Notes under the pieces: model-generated
What the model was told of the DNA's origin: nothing
Databases searched by the model: none
Seen by the model: only the letters and a program-made list of their open reading frames with translations
DNA from: Onchidella celtica
Lineage: Eukaryota; Mollusca; Gastropoda; Systellommatophora; Onchidiidae
Direction: 5' to 3'
NCBI GenBank assembly: GCA_963931925.1
Contig: OZ007581.1
Span: forward strand, 24,380,543 to 24,444,542
Length of the DNA: 64,000 nucleotides
Shown: positions 63,806 through 64,000 of the stretch, one piece after another
Position numbering within the stretch: position 1 is the first letter of the stretch
Layout of the letters: each line of letters begins with the position of its first letter
Program-made: the position numbers and the translations under genes

Positions 63806-64000
63806 AGGTGATAATGTCCAACATTACTATGCTTTCATTACATCTTGTTTAGAGGGACTCATTCTCCGAAGCTTCATTTCTCAGAATTGGAGTATAAGGA
63901 GATTGAAAATTTGATTGCATAGTCCAATTTTATTTCATAAATTAACATTAATAGTACCTTGGATCTACCAAGGGCAAACAGCTTAGTCTTTCATGGGTTC

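Noticed and set aside
1..64000. CRISPR array or prokaryotic operon structure
   Set aside because: Repeats here are microsatellites, minisatellites and transposons of eukaryotic type; no spaced identical repeats with unique spacers and no operons.

Overview
The window is animal genomic DNA and is almost entirely mobile and repetitive sequence. I found no host protein gene, rRNA gene or functional tRNA gene. The many GA/CT, AGAC and GGAT microsatellites, the MITEs, the tRNA-headed SINE copies and the LINE and Ty3/gypsy families suggest a marine invertebrate, probably a mollusc and perhaps a gastropod. That is inference from repeat style, not from a marker gene. Nearly all open frames outside the elements listed here are by-chance or microsatellite translations.

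The clearest structure is at 34071-47719: two LTR retrotransposons, one nested in the other. The outer element has identical-length 616-bp LTRs, a CTAGA target duplication and a tRNA-Pro primer site. It encodes, in order, gag (SCAN-like capsid, two zinc knuckles), protease, integrase, reverse transcriptase and RNase H. A Ty3/gypsy-type RT with integrase upstream is the Ty1/copia-like order, as in the Gmr1-like group. A stop and frame change cut the integrase GPY/F motif. The inner element (40536-47564, 1115-bp LTRs, CTATA duplication) sits in the outer 3' LTR, 6 bp before its ATTAAA. It has the same domain order but has lost the integrase core and the first half of RT. Both LTR pairs are almost identical, so both insertions are recent.

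0-10 kb: AT-rich spacer with a LINE 3' tail, copies of three dispersed repeat families, a TTAA-flanked palindromic MITE, and two further inverted-repeat elements. 10.6-14.8 kb: two adjacent inverted-repeat DNA elements that carry decayed copies of the same transposon-type protein (shared C-terminal GLGFHSEQGGE region). I could not assign this family. 15.1-25.3 kb: two 5'-truncated LINE copies on the minus strand, a SINE, two MITE-type repeats, long purine tracts, a 4x45-bp array inside an inverted repeat, and an element with 64-bp internal repeats. 26-34 kb: more MITE and SINE copies, a diverged minus-strand copy of the 64-bp-repeat element, a 156-bp inverted duplication, and microsatellites. 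47.7-64 kb: a degenerate ~155-bp tandem array beside the outer retroelement, minisatellites, a hAT-type MITE with a near-perfect 8-bp duplication, a LINE relic, and more copies of the dispersed families.

The elements do not form a pathway. The window records successive insertions, with at least four dispersed families present in three or more copies. Copy boundaries were set by eye and are approximate unless a target duplication is given.
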